Assembly (NCBI GenBank): GCA_013334735.1
Contig: JAAXXA010000113.1
Span: forward strand, 1-8,101
DNA from: Bacteroidota bacterium
Lineage (GTDB): Bacteria > Bacteroidota > Bacteroidia > Bacteroidales > CG2-30-32-10
Reading direction: 5' to 3'
Length of the DNA stretch: 8,101 nucleotides
The number at the start of each line of letters is the position of its first letter. Position 1 is the stretch's first letter. Under the pieces are notes generated by a model. It worked only from the letters and a program-made list of their open reading frames with translations, searched no databases and had not been told where the DNA came from. Below are positions 6,723 to 8,101 of the stretch, in pieces. The translations under genes were made by a program, and so were the position numbers.

Positions 6723-6796
6723 ATGCCGATAGCATATAAGTATTAGTCCAATCAGTAATACTTACAGATTGAACAAAACATCTATTGCATCGGCAT
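6723..6796 (-). other. Nested stem structure downstream of hslR
   Basis: The outer arms ATGCCGAT-a-GCA (6723-6734) and TGCATCGGCAT (6786-6796) pair over 11 bp with one bulged A. Inside, TAAGTATTA (6737-6745) and TAATACTTA (6756-6764) form a perfect 9-bp stem with a 10-nt loop. Read on the minus strand, seven consecutive T follow six bases after the structure (6716-6710). It could therefore act as a terminator for hslR, a small RNA, or the remnant of a repeat. Strand and role are inferred. Confidence 0.5.
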
Positions 6797-6807
6797 TACC
6801 ATTGTAA

Positions 6808-6839
6808 AATATAAAATATCCTTCGGACTATTTTATATT
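6808..6839 (-). terminator. Hairpin overlapping the hslR stop codon, possible terminator
   Basis: AATATAAAATA (6808-6818) pairs with TATTTTATATT (6829-6839), and TCC/GGA continues the stem after a bulged C to a three-base loop. That is 14 bp in all, but mostly A-T. It includes two bases of the hslR TAA stop. The weak GC content and absence of an immediate T-run make simple intrinsic termination uncertain. Together with the structure at 6723-6796 it probably marks the transcript end. Confidence 0.45.
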
Positions 6840-7212
6840 AACAAATGGTATTATCTATTTCGCGTCTGTCCTTTTTTGTAGGGCGACCGCTGCCTTTTTC
6901 TCTTTTAATAACAAAAACATCTTTTGTATTTTCTAGCTTTTTATATTCTTCGGCAGGGGTAAGGTCTTCGACTAAAGTTACTGCAATTTTTGCGGAAACA
7001 CGATTTTCATTAATTCCGATAACTTTTACAGTCTTAGTAATTAGAGCTGTTTTTATTTGTATAATAATTCCGATTTTTATATCACGTGACGGTTTAACCG
7101 GTTGACCGGAAATAGAAACTTTCCCACCTCTGCAGGCATCAGCAGCCTGAGAGCGGGTTTTAAAAAGCCTCACAGACCAAAGCCATTTATCAATTCTTAA
7201 AACGTCTTCCAT
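6838..7212 (-). CDS. hslR: S4-domain RNA-binding protein, Hsp15/HslR family
   Basis: This small basic protein of 124 residues begins with a clear S4 domain: RIDKWLWSVRLFKTRSQAADACRGGKVSISGQPVKPSRDIKIGIIIQI (residues 6-53; RIDKWLW and GGKVSI are the diagnostic parts). E. coli Hsp15 recognises 50S subunits carrying a nascent chain after abortive dissociation and helps recycle them. The same role is inferred here from family membership. The tail is Lys/Arg-rich (KREKGSGRPTKKDRREID), as in the family. Length is near the usual 130. The ATG at 7212 begins five residues before the S4 motif, so the start is well placed. It lies 169 nt downstream of der in the same direction, with an AT-rich repeat between them. 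Its 3' end is marked by two stem structures. Confidence 0.85.
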   Translation of the reverse strand: MEDVLRIDKWLWSVRLFKTRSQAADACRGGKVSISGQPVKPSRDIKIGIIIQIKTALITKTVKVIGINENRVSAKIAVTLVEDLTPAEEYKKLENTKDVFVIKREKGSGRPTKKDRREIDNTIC

Positions 7213-7255
7213 CGTTTAATATCTGCACATAAAATAAGTATTTATACCATTTTAC

Positions 7256-7347
7256 ATTTTAGATTTATGATTTTAGATTTTAGATTTATGATTTTGGATT
7301 GAAAAGAGATTTTAAAATCATAATTCTTAAATCACAATTCTCAAATT
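7256..7347 (-). repeat. AT-rich dispersed intergenic repeat, copy 2 (between der and hslR)
   Basis: This is the inverse-orientation partner of the element at 3838-3908. The 23-nt segment 7270-7292 is the exact reverse complement of 3886-3908, and AATTCTCAAAT (7336-7346) is that of 3838-3848. Here the ATTTTAGATTTATG unit is also duplicated in direct orientation (7256-7269 and 7277-7290, 21 nt apart), making this copy longer. No open frame or promoter is evident in it. Confidence 0.7.
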
Positions 7348-7381
7348 ATTTCAAAAAACTCAGATTATTCAATGGATACAG

Positions 7382-8101
7382 TTATTTTTGTCTGAAGAAT
7401 ATTTGTATAGGAACACCGCTAAAATCAAATTTCTCACGAAGTTTGTTTTCTATATATCTTTTATAAGGATCTCTTATATATTGAGGCAGATTACAGAAAA
7501 ATGCAAATGAAGGCGCATGAGTTGGTAACTGCATGATGTATTTAATTTTAATATATTTTCCTTTGATGGCGGGAGGAGGATTATTGGTAACTATAGGCTG
7601 CATCACTTCGTTAAGTTTTGAAGTAGGAATTTTTCTTATGCGGTTTTCATAAACCCTGTTTGCCTCTTCCAATGCTTTTAAAATTCGTTGTTTACTGAGT
7701 GAAGAGATAAAAAGTACAGGAACATCCGAAAAAGGCGCTATTTGTTTTTTTATATATGCCTCAAAATCTCTTACCGTATTTGTTTCTTTTTTTACAAGAT
7801 CCCATTTGTTAACTAGTATTACAACGCCTTTCCTGTTTTTTTCGGCAAGGTGAAAAATATTCATGTCCTGCGATTCAAAGCCAAGCGTGGCATCAATCAT
7901 AACCAAACATACATCGCAATTTTCAATAGATCTTATTGAACGCATTACAGAATAAAATTCGATGTCTTCGCTTACTTTTGTTTTTTTCCTTACACCGGCA
8001 GTATCAACCAGCATAAAATCGAGTCCGAAACGATTATAGCGTGTAAGCACCGAATCTCTTGTGGTTCCTGCAATTGGTGTTACAATGTTTCTGTCTTCGT
8101 C
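7382..8101 (-). CDS. der: GTPase Der (EngA), C-terminal part (partial)
   Basis: Der has two tandem GTPase domains and a KH-like C-terminal domain and is needed for maturation of the 50S ribosomal subunit. The 239 codons seen cover most of the second GTPase domain and the C-terminal domain; the 5' part lies beyond the right edge. The frame is open to base 8101 and begins DEDRNIVTPIAGTTRDS, so the first visible Met is internal. Motifs in order are the G2 region (AGTTRDS), G3 (VDTAG), G4 (VNKWD) and G5-like (FISSLSKQR). The C-terminal domain then shows PPPAIKGKYIKIKYIMQ, PTHAPSFAFFCN and the ending FDFSGVPIQIFFRQK. The P-loop of this domain is outside the window. Nothing suggests damage. Confidence 0.95.
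   Translation of the reverse strand, partial: DEDRNIVTPIAGTTRDSVLTRYNRFGLDFMLVDTAGVRKKTKVSEDIEFYSVMRSIRSIENCDVCLVMIDATLGFESQDMNIFHLAEKNRKGVVILVNKWDLVKKETNTVRDFEAYIKKQIAPFSDVPVLFISSLSKQRILKALEEANRVYENRIRKIPTSKLNEVMQPIVTNNPPPAIKGKYIKIKYIMQLPTHAPSFAFFCNLPQYIRDPYKRYIENKLREKFDFSGVPIQIFFRQK

Noticed and set aside
7256..7347. CRISPR-like short repeats
   Set aside because: The direct repeats are 14 nt, only two in number, separated by 7 nt of similar sequence, and nearly pure A/T; no unique spacers or cas genes are present.

Overview
The window looks like a chromosomal segment from an AT-rich member of the Bacteroidota, probably Bacteroidales-like. The reasons are the DUF4294 protein, the tig-clpP-clpX block, a near-perfect Bacteroidota-type promoter (TTG, 20 nt, TAnnTTTG), the lack of obvious Shine-Dalgarno sequences, a tRNA with no encoded CCA, and AT-rich intergenic repeats. 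The genus cannot be told from this sequence.

Layout. Two genes read rightward: the 3' end of a class A penicillin-binding protein (2-280), then a secreted modular surface or fibre-like protein with its own promoter (463-1854). This second gene is the only clearly accessory one. Everything else reads leftward. In transcription order from the right edge these are: the 3' two-thirds of the second GTPase domain plus the C-terminal domain of Der (to 7382), an Hsp15/HslR-like S4 RNA-binding protein (7212-6838), a tRNA-Leu(UAG) (6336-6255), trigger factor (6081-4672), ClpP (4631-3942), ClpX (3792-2557) and a secreted DUF4294 protein (2527-1937). The two directions converge at 1855-1936.

Function. 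Most of the window is protein and ribosome quality control. Trigger factor folds nascent chains, ClpX unfolds condemned proteins and feeds them to ClpP, the HslR-like protein probably acts on stalled 50S subunits, and Der is needed for 50S maturation. The ClpP Ser/His/Asp triad and the ClpX zinc finger, Walker A/B, pore loop and sensor 2 are all intact.

Non-coding content. The longest gene-free stretch (6337-6837) holds a likely tRNA promoter, a degenerate CGTCATTGCGAGG-type element made of two inverted modules (6461-6632), a nested stem structure (6723-6796) and a hairpin touching the hslR stop codon (6808-6839). Two copies of an AT-rich intergenic repeat lie in opposite orientation at 3838-3908 and 7256-7347 and share a 23-nt exact match.

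I see no CRISPR array, prophage, defence locus, insertion sequence with a transposase, or obviously new multi-gene system. The points most worth a second look are the His-rich tail on trigger factor, the mosaic surface protein and the structured DNA between tRNA-Leu and hslR.
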